A stretch of 64,000 nt of DNA from Skermania sp. ID1734 (GTDB taxonomy: Bacteria > Actinomycetota > Actinomycetes > Mycobacteriales > Mycobacteriaceae). The stretch lies in the NCBI RefSeq assembly GCF_007489285.1, contig NZ_VLIY01000006.1, positions 124,001-188,000 on the forward strand. The letters are read 5' to 3'. The notes below the pieces were generated by a model. That model saw only the letters and a list, made by a program, of their open reading frames with translations. It did not search any database and was not told where the DNA came from. Positions 1 to 8,484 of this stretch are shown one piece after another; the first letter of the stretch is position 1, and each line of letters begins with the position of its first letter. Position numbers and translations under genes: made by a program.

Positions 1-140
1 CGGTGGAGAAGGCGGCCCCGGGCAGCATTCGCGGAGACTTTGCTCTCGAAACCGAACAGAACCTGGTGCACGGCTCCGACTCGGCCGAGTCGGCCAAGCG
101 GGAGATCGCGCTGTGGTTCCCGGCTCTAGACGCCGGCTGA
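1..140 (+). CDS. ndk: Nucleoside diphosphate kinase, C-terminal end (partial)
   Basis: The window opens inside a gene whose last 45 codons are visible. They contain the Ndk C-terminal signature: SIRGDFA, then a hydrophilic segment ending NLVHGSDS, which follows the catalytic His and closes the nucleotide site, then [10 protein letters not shown]. The enzyme transfers the gamma-phosphate of ATP to NDPs through a phosphohistidine; that His lies upstream of the window. The TGA stop is at 138-140. A 10-bp hairpin follows. Ndk next to rne is the arrangement known in mycobacteria. Only the N-terminal part is missing, and it lies outside the window. Confidence 0.93.
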   Translation, partial: VEKAAPGSIRGDFALETEQNLVHGSDSAESAKREIALWFPALDAG

Positions 141-173
141 CGTTTTCTCGCGGGGTTTCGTCCTCGGTGTGAG

Positions 174-202
174 TCCGGTGCGCCTTGGCTCCGCGCACCG
201 GA
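174..202 (+). terminator. Hairpin downstream of ndk
   Basis: A 10-bp stem (174-183 pairing with 193-202, core CCGGTGCGC / GCGCACCGG) with a 9-nt loop begins 34 bp after the ndk stop. There is no clear T-tract, as is common for actinobacterial terminators. It could instead be the first structure of the rne leader if ndk and rne are co-transcribed. Confidence 0.45.
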
Positions 203-575
203 GTGGTATGGGATACTGGTCACGGTCGCACCGCACTTGCTTTACGCGGCTGCGACCGGATGACACCACGTTCGATGCCGTCATCGCTGCCAGCGGCTCG
301 GTGCTACCCACCGTGCTGGCACGCTTGATGTCAGCGCTCGGACAAGGAGGGCTTGGGTACAACAGTTTCAGTACCCGCAGCACACGCCATCCAGACAGCC
401 AGGCACCGCGTGCCCTCAGCCCAAACGGACCAGCGCCACACGGACGACATAGAGCACGCGGAGCGAGACCACACAATCTCGCGCCTCACCGGCGCGAGAA
501 CACAACGAGCACCCTCGCGTGGCCGCGTCGTCGCCCCTCCCGGGCAAACGCGCCCGGGGGTGGCGAGGAGACCAC
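203..575 (+). other. Long 5' region upstream of rne
   Basis: About 370 bases separate the hairpin from the rne start and carry no convincing gene. Visible structure includes an 8-bp inverted repeat (CGGTCGCA 223-230 / TGCGACCG 251-258), a 6-bp hairpin (GGGTAC 355-360 / GTACCC 371-376) and a purine-rich AAGGAGG at 344-350 with no properly spaced ATG or GTG after it. From established knowledge, RNase E messages in several bacteria have long structured 5' leaders through which the enzyme controls its own mRNA. An analogous role here is inference. Confidence 0.45.
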
Positions 576-3500
576 GTGGCCGACGAAGCGCCGCCCGAGA
601 CAACAGCAGATCACAATGTCGGTGGCATCCCTGATCAGCCGGATGCCGGTCAGCAGGACGATGCCTCCGATGCGCCCGCCGACCCTCCGCCGGCCTTGCC
701 GGACCGGATCCGGGTGCATGCACTGGCGAAGCTGATCGGCGTCACCAGTAAGCAGGTGCTACAGGCGCTCAGCGGCCTCGGCGCGGAAGCCCGTAGCGCC
801 CACTCGAGCCTCAACCGCGACGTGGCCGAGTCCGTGCGCGATGCGCTCGTGAAACCGGCGGACGAAGCCGAGCGCTCCGTGGCCGCGGAAGCCTCGCCGG
901 TGGAAGCGCCGCCGGTGGAAGCCCCGACCGCGGAAGCCTCGCCGGTGGAAGCTTCGCAGCAGCCTCCGGAGGAACCCGGGCTGTTCACCAGCGCGCACAC
1001 CGAAGCGGAGCCAGCGCCCACCTACGACGCTCCGGCGGCCGAGGTGCAGGCGCCGCTCTTCCTGCCGCCGGATGCGGAAGCGATAGCCGAGGCACGCCGC
1101 CGGCAGCGCGCTGAGCGGGCCGCGCAAGCGGAAGCCGAGAAACAGCAGGCTGAAGCCGAGAAACAAGCGGAAACCGCCGACAAAAGCGCTGTCGCCGAGG
1201 AGAGCGCCGCCGACGAGGGTGCGGCCACTGAAGATTCCGGCGAATCCGAGGGGGAGGCGCAGCCAAGGCGCCGCCGTCGAGGTCGGCGTGGCCGTGGTCG
1301 TGGCCGTGGTGAGCAGTCCGGAAATGACTCCGCTGATGAGTCGGCCGCCGACGAATCCGACACGAACGGCGACGATGAGACCGCCTCCGCCGAGGAGGAA
1401 GCGTCGGCCGAGTCCGAGACCGACACCGACGAGACCACCGATACCGACGATTCGGACGACTCCACGTCGAGCACCCGTCGCCGTCGTCGGCGGCGCCGAC
1501 GGAAGGCCGGCGAGTCCAACGGCGACACGGACAACGCCGACGACGACCCGCCCAACACCGTTGTCCACGAGCGTGAACCGCGCAACAAGAACCGTGCCCG
1601 GGCGGCTGCCGATGAGGTGCAGGGCATCTCCGGATCCACGCGGCTCGAGGCCAAACGGCAGCGCCGCCGCGACGGTCGTGACGCCGGCCGGCGTCGCCCG
1701 CCGATCCTGACCGAGTCGGAGTTTCTGGCACGCCGTGAGTCGGTGGACCGCGTCATGGTGGTCCGTGACAAGAGCTTCCCGACGGATAACGGTCCGTCGG
1801 CGCATCCCATCACGCAGGTCGCGGTTCTCGAGGACAAGATTCTCGTCGAGCACTTCGTCACGAGCACCGCGTCGGCGTCGATGGTCGGCAACGTCTACCT
1901 AGGGCGGGTACAGAACGTGCTGCCCAGCATGGAGGCGGCGTTCGTCGACATCGGCCGTGGTCGCAACGGCGTGCTCTACGCCGGCGAGGTCAACTGGGAA
2001 GCGGCCGGGCTCGGCGGTAAAGAACGCAAGATCGAGCAGGCGCTCAAGCCCGGCGACATGGTTTTGGTGCAGGTCAGTAAGGACCCGGTAGGGCACAAGG
2101 GCGCCCGGCTGACCACCCAGGTGAGTCTCGCCGGACGCTTCCTTGTGTACGTCCCGGGCGGCAGCTCCACCGGCATCAGCCGCAAGCTGCCCGACACCGA
2201 GCGCAAGCGGCTCAAGGAGATCCTGCGCAAGATCGTGCCCGCCGACGCCGGCGTGATCATTCGCACTGCGTCGGAAGGCGTGAGCGAGGAAGAGCTCGCC
2301 CGCGACGTCGAGCGGCTGCAGAAGCAGTGGCACACCATCGAAGAGCAGGTCGCGGCCGCGGAGGGCAAGGGCAGCCCGCTGACTCTCTACGAAGAGCCAG
2401 ACCTGCTGGTCAAGGTCGTTCGCGATCTGTTCAACGAGGACTTCTCCAAGCTCGTCATCGAGGGGGAGAGGGCCTGGAACACGGTGTCGAACTACATCGG
2501 CAAGGTCGCCCCGGATCTGCTGCCGCGGTTGGAGAAGTACGAGCCGAGCGGCGAGAACGCGCCGGACGTGTTCGTTACCTACCGCATCGACGAGCAACTG
2601 GCCAAGGCCCTGGACCGCAAGGTGTGGCTGCCGTCGGGCGGCACGTTGGTGATCGACCGCACCGAGGCGATGACAGTCATCGATGTCAACACCGGCAAGT
2701 TCACCGGCTCGGGCGGCAATCTCGAAGAGACCGTCACCCGCAACAACCTGGAGGCCGCGGAAGAGATCGTGCGGCAGATGCGGCTGCGCGATATCGGCGG
2801 CATGATCATCGTCGACTTCATCGACATGGTGCTCGAATCGAACCGGGACCTGGTCCTGCGCCGGCTCACCGAGGCGCTCGGGCGCGACCGCACCCGCCAC
2901 CAGGTCTCCGAGGTCACCTCGCTCGGCCTGGTGCAGATGACGCGGAAGAAGCTCGGCACCGGGCTCGTGGAGGCCTTCTCGACGTCGTGCGAGCATTGCC
3001 ACGGCCGCGGGATCATCGTGCACTCCTACCCGGTGGAGGGCGCAGCCGGTGAGGAGTCGGGCCGGTCGCGGCCGGAGACTTCGCGCAAGCGGCGGGGCCG
3101 CGATCGGGGCGCGACGGCCGAAAGCTCGACCAATGGCACCCAAGGGGCCGAGGTCGATGCGTCGGTCAAACGTGCGCACCCGGTCGCCTTGGCGATGGCC
3201 GCGCACCTCGCCGAACACGAGCACCACGAGCATGAGGTCACCGAGAGCGAATTGCCGGACGCTGGTGCTACGGCGGCTCCTGCGGTGGCCGAAGCGGCGC
3301 CGGCTGTGGTGGCTGAGCCGAGCATGCAGCCACAACCTGAGCCGGAACCCGAGTCTGCCGGGGTGCGTACCCGCGCGCGGCGTCGGGTGGCCCGGGCGAC
3401 CGCAGCACCGAGCGGCAGCGCCGACGGTGGGCGGATCTTCGTCATCCCGGCCGACGGCGAAGCCGGTCAGGGCACGGATTTCACCCACTTGGAAGAGATT

Positions 3501-3578
3501 CCGGCGCCGCCGCGGCCACCTCGGCGACGGCGTGCGGCGGGACGCCCGGCAGGGCCTCCCGTCGACGGTGTGGAGTAG
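576..3578 (+). CDS. rne: Ribonuclease E/G
   Basis: Single-strand endoribonuclease that processes and degrades RNA. The protein has about 1000 residues, with catalytic core flanked by low-complexity arms as in mycobacterial RNase E. Residues 1 to about 380 are acidic (runs of Glu, Asp, Ala) with Arg-rich blocks near 235-250 and 305-315. An S1 domain starts near residue 438 (NVYLGRVQNVLPSMEAAFVD). The DNase I-like catalytic part carries VIDVNTGKFTG near 703 and IIVDFIDM near 745, supplying the metal-binding aspartates. The zinc-link cysteines are CEHCHGRG near 805. The C-terminal arm is Pro/Ala/Arg-rich. I chose GTG at 576 because GAGGAG sits 5 nt upstream; the frame is open back to 519, giving 19 more residues. 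Confidence 0.93.
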   Translation: MADEAPPETTADHNVGGIPDQPDAGQQDDASDAPADPPPALPDRIRVHALAKLIGVTSKQVLQALSGLGAEARSAHSSLNRDVAESVRDALVKPADEAERSVAAEASPVEAPPVEAPTAEASPVEASQQPPEEPGLFTSAHTEAEPAPTYDAPAAEVQAPLFLPPDAEAIAEARRRQRAERAAQAEAEKQQAEAEKQAETADKSAVAEESAADEGAATEDSGESEGEAQPRRRRRGRRGRGRGRGEQSGNDSADESAADESDTNGDDETASAEEEASAESETDTDETTDTDDSDDSTSSTRRRRRRRRRKAGESNGDTDNADDDPPNTVVHEREPRNKNRARAAADEVQGISGSTRLEAKRQRRRDGRDAGRRRPPILTESEFLARRESVDRVMVVRDKSFPTDNGPSAHPITQVAVLEDKILVEHFVTSTASASMVGNVYLGRVQNVLPSMEAAFVDIGRGRNGVLYAGEVNWEAAGLGGKERKIEQALKPGDMVLVQVSKDPVGHKGARLTTQVSLAGRFLVYVPGGSSTGISRKLPDTERKRLKEILRKIVPADAGVIIRTASEGVSEEELARDVERLQKQWHTIEEQVAAAEGKGSPLTLYEEPDLLVKVVRDLFNEDFSKLVIEGERAWNTVSNYIGKVAPDLLPRLEKYEPSGENAPDVFVTYRIDEQLAKALDRKVWLPSGGTLVIDRTEAMTVIDVNTGKFTGSGGNLEETVTRNNLEAAEEIVRQMRLRDIGGMIIVDFIDMVLESNRDLVLRRLTEALGRDRTRHQVSEVTSLGLVQMTRKKLGTGLVEAFSTSCEHCHGRGIIVHSYPVEGAAGEESGRSRPETSRKRRGRDRGATAESSTNGTQGAEVDASVKRAHPVALAMAAHLAEHEHHEHEVTESELPDAGATAAPAVAEAAPAVVAEPSMQPQPEPEPESAGVRTRARRRVARATAAPSGSADGGRIFVIPADGEAGQGTDFTHLEEIPAPPRPPRRRRAAGRPAGPPVDGVE

Positions 3579-3587
3579 AGACGCGGT

Positions 3588-3617
3588 TTGACCCTGCTGG
3601 CGCAAATCCCGTAATCT
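3588..3617 (+). promoter_or_regulatory. Sigma-A-type promoter for rplU-rpmA-obgE
   Basis: TTGACC (3588-3593) and TAATCT (3612-3617) are separated by 18 bp in the gap between rne and rplU, so the ribosomal protein operon probably has its own promoter. The transcript leader would be about 155 nt. I saw no obvious attenuator in it. Confidence 0.5.
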
Positions 3618-3778
3618 TGATCGGTCGCTGCCAGCGATAGCGTTGAACCGTGCCCGCTAGGGATTGCACGCACGCCGAAGAGGGCAGCAATACCAAGACC
3701 AGTCGCGTGGCGGGGGCGTCATGCGAACCAAGGGCAGGCACTGGCCAGCTGTGATGAGGAAAAGAGGGTAGCCGTCCG

Positions 3779-4090
3779 ATGGCAACGTACGCGATCGTCA
3801 AGACCGGCGGAAAGCAGTACAAGGTCGCGGTCGGTGACCTGGTGAAGGTCGAAAAGATCGAGGGCGAGCCCGGCACCGCCGTATCGCTCGACCCGGTCCT
3901 GGTCGTTGATGGCGCCGATCTCACCACCGCCGCCGACAAGCTCGCCAAGATCACGGTGTCCGGCGAGATCGTCGAGCAGACCAAGGGCCCGAAGATCCGC
4001 ATCCACAAGTTCAAGAACAAGACCGGCTACCACAAGCGCCAGGGTCACCGCCAGAAGCTGACGGTGCTCAAGGTCACCGGCATCAAGTAG
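3779..4090 (+). CDS. rplU: 50S ribosomal protein L21
   Basis: A 103-residue protein of the 50S subunit that binds 23S rRNA. It opens [16 protein letters not shown], the conserved L21 N-terminus, and contains the [17 protein letters not shown] segment typical of the L21 signature near residues 76-92. The length is normal for the family. The start is ATG, preceded by a purine-rich AGGAAAAGAGGG about 10 nt upstream. It heads the rplU-rpmA-obgE group, an arrangement conserved across bacteria that links large-subunit proteins with the assembly GTPase. Confidence 0.98.
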   Translation: MATYAIVKTGGKQYKVAVGDLVKVEKIEGEPGTAVSLDPVLVVDGADLTTAADKLAKITVSGEIVEQTKGPKIRIHKFKNKTGYHKRQGHRQKLTVLKVTGIK

Positions 4091-4124
4091 CCCGAGCTTT
4101 CTCAACCCTGGAGGTCAACAAGAC

Positions 4125-4388
4125 ATGGCACACAAAAAGGGTGCATCCAGCTCGCGCAACGGTCGCGACTCCAACGCCCAGCGCCTCGGCGTGAAGCGGT
4201 TCGGCGGCCAGCAGGTCAACGCCGGCGAGATCCTGGTCCGTCAGCGGGGCACGCACTTCCACCCGGGCGTCAACGTGGGTCGCGGCGGCGACGACACGCT
4301 GTTTGCGCTTGCCGCCGGCGCGGTGCAGTTCGGCACCAAGCGCGGCCGCAAGACCGTCAACATCGTTCCGGGACAGGCGCAGGCCTAG
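4125..4388 (+). CDS. rpmA: 50S ribosomal protein L27
   Basis: An 87-residue basic protein that sits near the peptidyl-transferase centre. The family signature is clear: [16 protein letters not shown] at the N-terminus, then QRGTHFHPG and [12 protein letters not shown]. The short N-terminal tail begins directly at Met-Ala-His, so there is no cleavable N-terminal extension of the type seen in Firmicutes. It starts 34 bp after rplU with an SD-like CTGGAGG about 10 nt upstream of ATG. A strong terminator follows. Confidence 0.98.
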   Translation: MAHKKGASSSRNGRDSNAQRLGVKRFGGQQVNAGEILVRQRGTHFHPGVNVGRGGDDTLFALAAGAVQFGTKRGRKTVNIVPGQAQA

Positions 4389-4409
4389 CCAGGAAAGTTA
4401 GTCCACGCC

Positions 4410-4449
4410 AGGCGGGCCAGGGTTTACCCCCGGCCCGCCTGTTTTGTTT
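4410..4449 (+). terminator. Intrinsic terminator after rpmA
   Basis: AGGCGGGCC (4410-4418) pairs with GGCCCGCCT (4432-4440), with further G-C pairs inside the loop, and is followed immediately by GTTTTGTTTG. This is a textbook Rho-independent terminator, so obgE is at least partly separated from the ribosomal protein genes. Confidence 0.8.
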
Positions 4450-4468
4450 GCTGTCCCCGTTTCGGCGG

Positions 4469-4526
4469 TGATCATGAGCATATCGTCGAAGGCAACCCGC
4501 GAAACCCAGAGATTTGCTCATGATCA
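4469..4526. repeat. 60-bp-class inverted-repeat element, copy 1
   Basis: TGATCATGAGCA (4469-4480) and its exact reverse complement (4515-4526) flank a 34-bp unrelated centre. The same arms at the same spacing recur at 29183-29240. The right-hand 16 bp (4511-4526) are identical in both copies, and so are the left-hand 13 bp. The element lies between the rpmA terminator and obgE, ending 24 bp before the obgE start. Confidence 0.8.
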
Positions 4527-4550
4527 GTGCAGGAAAGTAAGGAACCGACC

Positions 4551-6026
4551 GTGCCCCGATTCATCGACCGCGTGGTGCTGCACGTCAGCGCCGGCAAGGG
4601 CGGCAACGGCTGTGCCTCCGTGCACCGGGAGAAGTTCAAGCCGCTCGGTGGTCCCGACGGCGGCAACGGTGGCCGCGGTGGCGATGTGATCCTTGAGGTG
4701 GACGAAGGCGTGCACACGCTGCTGGACTTCCATTTCCACCCACGCGCCAAGGCGGCCAACGGCACTCAGGGCATGGGCAGCAACCGCGACGGCGCAAACG
4801 GCGAGGACCTAGTCCTGCGGGTACCCGACGGCACGGTGGTGCTCGATTCGGGTGGCCGGATGCTCGCCGATCTCGTGGGCGTGGGCGCGCGTTTTCGTGC
4901 GGCCGCCGGTGGTCGTGGCGGACTGGGCAACGCGGCGCTGGCATCCCGGGCGCGCAAGGCCCCAGGATTTGCGCTGTTGGGCGAGGAGGGCGAGGAACGC
5001 GACCTCGTGCTCGAACTCAAGTCGGTCGCCGACGTCGGTCTCGTGGGCTTCCCGTCGGCCGGCAAGTCGTCGCTGGTGTCGGTGCTGTCGGCGGCCAAGC
5101 CCAAGATCGCTGATTACCCGTTCACCACCCTCGTCCCCAACCTGGGCGTCGTGTCGAGCGGCGAGACGACCTTCACGGTCGCCGACGTGCCCGGACTGAT
5201 TCCCGGCGCAAGCGAGGGCCGCGGCCTAGGCCTTGACTTTCTGCGCCATCTCGAGCGCTGTGCCGTGCTGGCCCACGTCGTCGACTGCGCGACGCTCGAA
5301 CCGGGGCGTGACCCCGTATCCGATGTCGACGCGCTCGAGGCCGAACTGGCTGCGTACAAGTCCGCGCTCGACGCCGACGCCGGGCTGGGCGAACTGTCCG
5401 ACCGCCCGCGAGTGGTGATCTTGAACAAGGCAGATGTTCCGGATGCTGCCGAGTTGGCCGAAATGGTGACCCCGGAATTCGCCGCCCGCGGGTGGCCGGT
5501 CTTCACTATCTCAGCGGTCACGCGGGCGGGCTTGCGGCCGTTGACCTTTGCCCTGGCCGAGTTGGTCGAGCGGTACCGGGCCGAGCACCCGAAGGCGCCG
5601 CCGCGCCGCCCGGTCATTCGCCCGATCGCCGTGGACGACACCGGATTCAGCGTGATCGCCGACCCGCAGATTCCTGGCGGTTTCATCGTGCGCGGTAGCC
5701 GGCCCGAACGCTGGGTCCGCCAGACGCAGTTCGACAACGACGAGGCCGTCGGCTACCTCGCGGACCGCCTCGCTCGCCTGGGCGTGGAAGAGGAATTGAT
5801 GAAGCAGGGCGCGGAGGCCGGCGCGACCGTGACCATCGGTGACGTCACGTTCGACTGGGAGCCGCAGACCCCGGCCGGCGTCGACGTGGTGCCCACTGGT
5901 CGCGGCACCGACGCCCGCCTCGACCAGGTGCAGCGGGTAAGTGCAGCGCAGCGCAAGCACGCCAGCCGCGTCCGGCGCGGACTGGAAAGCAGTGCCGAGA
6001 GTGACGCCGATGTCGACGGACGCTGA
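4551..6026 (+). CDS. obgE: Obg family GTPase (CgtA)
   Basis: GTPase for late 50S assembly, linked to ppGpp and stress control. The 491-residue protein has the full three-part architecture. The Gly-rich Obg fold covers residues 1 to about 158 ([28 protein letters not shown]). The G domain starts near 160: P-loop GFPSAGKSS at 166, switch region [18 protein letters not shown]. The C-terminal OCT domain lies near 350-430, followed by a charged tail as in mycobacteria. The start is GTG at 4551 because AAGGA lies 7 nt upstream and the protein then begins with the family sequence [10 protein letters not shown]. An in-frame GTG at 4527 abuts the repeat and is less likely. It overlaps proB by 17 bp. 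Confidence 0.96.
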   Translation: MPRFIDRVVLHVSAGKGGNGCASVHREKFKPLGGPDGGNGGRGGDVILEVDEGVHTLLDFHFHPRAKAANGTQGMGSNRDGANGEDLVLRVPDGTVVLDSGGRMLADLVGVGARFRAAAGGRGGLGNAALASRARKAPGFALLGEEGEERDLVLELKSVADVGLVGFPSAGKSSLVSVLSAAKPKIADYPFTTLVPNLGVVSSGETTFTVADVPGLIPGASEGRGLGLDFLRHLERCAVLAHVVDCATLEPGRDPVSDVDALEAELAAYKSALDADAGLGELSDRPRVVILNKADVPDAAELAEMVTPEFAARGWPVFTISAVTRAGLRPLTFALAELVERYRAEHPKAPPRRPVIRPIAVDDTGFSVIADPQIPGGFIVRGSRPERWVRQTQFDNDEAVGYLADRLARLGVEEELMKQGAEAGATVTIGDVTFDWEPQTPAGVDVVPTGRGTDARLDQVQRVSAAQRKHASRVRRGLESSAESDADVDGR

Positions 6027-7131
6027 GGCGATCAGCCCCGCGCGCCAGGCTATTTCGCAGGCGCGTGGGGTGGTGGTCAAGATCGGTTCGTCGGCGCTGA
6101 CGAGTTTGGTCGGCGGCCTCGACCACGGTCGCCTCGACGTGCTCGCCGACGCCATCGAGGCCCGCATGCGGGCTGGCTCGGATGTGGTGGTCGTGTCGTC
6201 CGGCGCGGTCGGTGCCGGGCTAGCTCCGCTCGGGTTGACCTCGCGGCCAAGGGATCTCGCGACAAAGCAGGCGGCCGCCAGTGTGGGCCAGCTGGCTTTG
6301 GCGAACGCCTGGGGAATGTCGTTCGCCCGCTACGGTCGCACGGTCGGTCAGGTGTTGTTGAGCGCCGACGACTTTGCGCGCCGCGAACACCATCGCAATG
6401 CCCAGCGCACCCTGGACCGGTTACGGTCGCTCGGCGCGATTGCGATCGTGAACGAAAACGACACGGTGGCAACGGAAGAGCTGCGCTTCGGCGACAACGA
6501 TAGGCTAGCTGCGCTGGTTGCCCATCTCGTCGGTGCAGACGCGCTCGTGTTGCTCTCCGACGTGGACGGCCTCTACGACGGCGACCCCCGCAAGGGCAAC
6601 GCGAACTTCATCAGCGAAGTCCGGCGCCGCGCCGACCTGGACGGCGTGATCGCCGGTGCCGGGGGCACATTGGGCACGGGTGGCATGGCCTCGAAGTTGT
6701 CGGCGGCGCGACTGGCCGCCGACGCCGGAGTGCCGGTGCTGCTCGCCGCCGCCACGGATGCGGCGACGGCACTGGCGGATGGATCGGTGGGCACCGCGTT
6801 TGCGGCACGGCCGAATCGGCTGTCCGCACGTAAGTTTTGGCTGCGGCACGCCGCGGACTCGCGTGGCACCCTGCAACTCGATGCTGGCGCGGTGCGGGCG
6901 GTTGCGCAGCGCCGCAGTTCGTTGCTCGCGGCCGGCGTCACCGGCTCGCGGGGCCGGTTCTACGCCGGCGATGTCGTGTCTTTGGTGGGACCGGACGGCG
7001 CGATCGTCGCGCGCGGGATCGTCGAATACGACAGCAGTGAGCTGGCCGGGATGCTCGGCCGGTCGACCCGCGAATTGCCCGCCGACCTACGTCGGCCGGT
7101 GGTGCACGCCGACGACCTGGTGAAGGTTTAG
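6010..7131 (+). CDS. proB: Glutamate 5-kinase
   Basis: Phosphorylates L-glutamate with ATP, the first and usually proline-inhibited step of proline synthesis. The 373-residue protein has an amino-acid kinase domain (VVKIGSSAL near 22, [10 protein letters not shown] near 75, [34 protein letters not shown]) and a C-terminal PUA domain from about 285 to 365, as in the long ProB form. ATG 6010 follows GAGAG at 5997-6001 and gives the expected N-terminus. The start overlaps the end of obgE, suggesting translational coupling. Its pathway partner proA lies 7.8 kb downstream. Confidence 0.95.
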   Translation: MSTDAEAISPARQAISQARGVVVKIGSSALTSLVGGLDHGRLDVLADAIEARMRAGSDVVVVSSGAVGAGLAPLGLTSRPRDLATKQAAASVGQLALANAWGMSFARYGRTVGQVLLSADDFARREHHRNAQRTLDRLRSLGAIAIVNENDTVATEELRFGDNDRLAALVAHLVGADALVLLSDVDGLYDGDPRKGNANFISEVRRRADLDGVIAGAGGTLGTGGMASKLSAARLAADAGVPVLLAAATDAATALADGSVGTAFAARPNRLSARKFWLRHAADSRGTLQLDAGAVRAVAQRRSSLLAAGVTGSRGRFYAGDVVSLVGPDGAIVARGIVEYDSSELAGMLGRSTRELPADLRRPVVHADDLVKV

Positions 7132-7526
7132 GGCGCGAGCACGTGCAGGTCGGTGTGGCGAAAGTCGTCGCCCGTGCACAGAATCGGAAGTCCGGTCGCG
7201 TCGGCCAGTGCGTACGTAAAGCAATCGCCGAGATTGAGGGCCGCGCGGTGTCGGCCCTTGCCGAACCGGCGCCAGGCCTCGAGTGCGCGTTCGGTCAGTG
7301 CGCTGTCAAAGGGCCGGATTGTTATCCGTGCGTCACGCAGCAAGCGATGGGCAATGCCGGTCGATGACGTTCGCCGCGCCTCCAGCACGATGCCCAACTC
7401 GACGGCCGTCGGCGCGGAAATGAAACGCTCGCTCGCTTGGCTCAATTGATCTGTAAGCCACTGTCGGGCCGGTTCGTTCGTCATGATTGCGACGAGTGCC
7501 GACGTATCGACGACTATCCCGCTCAC
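7128..7526 (-). CDS. vapC: VapC-family PIN-domain ribonuclease toxin
   Basis: A 132-residue PIN-domain protein, predicted to be an endoribonuclease that cleaves tRNA or rRNA when released from its antitoxin. Acidic catalytic residues are visible: Asp7 in IVVDTSALV, Glu43 in TAVELG and a C-terminal Asp in [10 protein letters not shown]. The fold and length fit VapC. Its start overlaps the stop of the upstream antitoxin gene by 4 bp (ATGA). It converges on proB, with the two stops overlapping by 4 bp. The target cannot be predicted. Confidence 0.9.
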   Translation of the reverse strand: MSGIVVDTSALVAIMTNEPARQWLTDQLSQASERFISAPTAVELGIVLEARRTSSTGIAHRLLRDARITIRPFDSALTERALEAWRRFGKGRHRAALNLGDCFTYALADATGLPILCTGDDFRHTDLHVLAP

Positions 7527-7774
7527 CCGGGAAGGCCGAGCGCGTCGTAGCCAATGATTTCGTCGGGAGTCCGTTGATCCGACATGTCAGCATCTGCATA
7601 TTCGGTGATCAGCCGATCGAGGCGGTGCGAAATGTCCATGCGACGCCCTTCGCGTACCCGGTCGAGGCGCTCACGCAGTGCGATCGTCACCGCCTGGGTT
7701 ATCGACTCCTGCGTCTCGGCCGCGAGCGCGCGCGCGAGTTCGTCTGCTTCCGCTGTCTTGATGCTCAGTGCCAC
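7523..7774 (-). CDS. vapB: VapB-family antitoxin (Rv0623-like)
   Basis: An 83-residue protein starting MALSIKTAEADELARALA, the N-terminus of the Rv0623-like transcription-factor antitoxins. The predicted ribbon-helix-helix DNA-binding region covers about residues 1-45 (ESITQAVTIALRERL). The acidic C-terminal tail ([13 protein letters not shown]) would insert into the toxin active site. It is coupled to vapC by an ATGA overlap and lies 26 bp downstream of the cyclase gene, so it may also be read from that operon. Confidence 0.88.
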   Translation of the reverse strand: MALSIKTAEADELARALAAETQESITQAVTIALRERLDRVREGRRMDISHRLDRLITEYADADMSDQRTPDEIIGYDALGLPG

Positions 7775-7800
7775 GTCCCAGATTCTAGACTTCTGCTGTC

Positions 7801-8484
7801 CTATCTAGAAAGGTAGATCCCAAAAATTGTTGCGGCCGATCCCGAGCCGTTCCGGTTCAGCGGTCCGCCGGCCAGAACCCACGCTCCGGTGGTGGGGAGT
7901 TCGGCAAGGTTGGTCAGGCATTCCAGGCTGATGCGGTGCTCACCGTAGAGAAGCTTCGACACTGCGAAAGAGTCGTCACCGCCGGCGTCGGGGCTGAACG
8001 CGTCGGTTCCGAGTGCTCCCCGGCGGCCCAGGCGGCCGGTGTCGAGCAACCAGCGCACCGCATCGACACCGAAGCCCGGGTGCACCGTACCGAATGCGTC
8101 GGTGCCCCAGTGGTTTTCCCAGCCGGTCCGCAGGATTATCGCGGCCTGCTGCGGAATTCGGCCGTGCTGGCGCTCCCACGCACTCAGATCGTCGACCGTG
8201 AGCGCATAATCGGCGGCGCAGCCACGGATGTCGATCTTCACGGCAGGTAGGCACAAGTCTTCGACGTCGAGTCGATCGGCGGTCAGTCCGGCCGGGTCGA
8301 AATGCGCCGGGGCGCCCCAATGCGTGCCCGTGTGTTCGCCCTGCTGAACGTATTGGAGCCAATAGCCCTCGGTGGCGAAATCCGCCACCGGTTGCAGGCG
8401 GAATTCGGGGTCGCCGGGAAACAGCGACGTGGTGGCGGGATCGTTGACGTGCGAGAGGTTGATCAGGCGAAACGGCCGGCTCAT
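7801..8484 (-). CDS. Cyclase / kynurenine-formamidase-like family protein
   Basis: A 227-residue protein of the cyclase family (kynurenine formamidase fold, metal-dependent hydrolysis of amides or esters). The N-terminus LINLSHVNDPATTSLFPGDP is typical. The metal-site motif is EHTGTHWGAPAHF. Family members normally have Asp where this protein has Gly (HxGTHxDxPxH), so one usual zinc ligand is missing. GTWENH- and DAF-type segments (LRTGWENHWGTDAF) are present. ATG 8484 overlaps the stop of the upstream sirtuin gene (ATGA), giving tight coupling. The substrate is unknown. Confidence 0.8.
   Translation of the reverse strand: MSRPFRLINLSHVNDPATTSLFPGDPEFRLQPVADFATEGYWLQYVQQGEHTGTHWGAPAHFDPAGLTADRLDVEDLCLPAVKIDIRGCAADYALTVDDLSAWERQHGRIPQQAAIILRTGWENHWGTDAFGTVHPGFGVDAVRWLLDTGRLGRRGALGTDAFSPDAGGDDSFAVSKLLYGEHRISLECLTNLAELPTTGAWVLAGGPLNRNGSGSAATIFGIYLSR

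Noticed and set aside
353-634. 93-codon frame after AAGGAGG upstream of rne
   Set aside because: The TTG is only 2 nt from the SD, the product is Arg/Gln-rich with no fold, and it overlaps rne in another frame.
1899-3605. 568-codon minus-strand frame opposite rne
   Set aside because: Composition is the mirror of the rne catalytic core and shows no domain; rne itself has unmistakable motifs.
3618-3778. Possible L21 autoregulatory leader
   Set aside because: I could not identify the conserved stem arrangement of known L21 leaders; only a promoter is supported.
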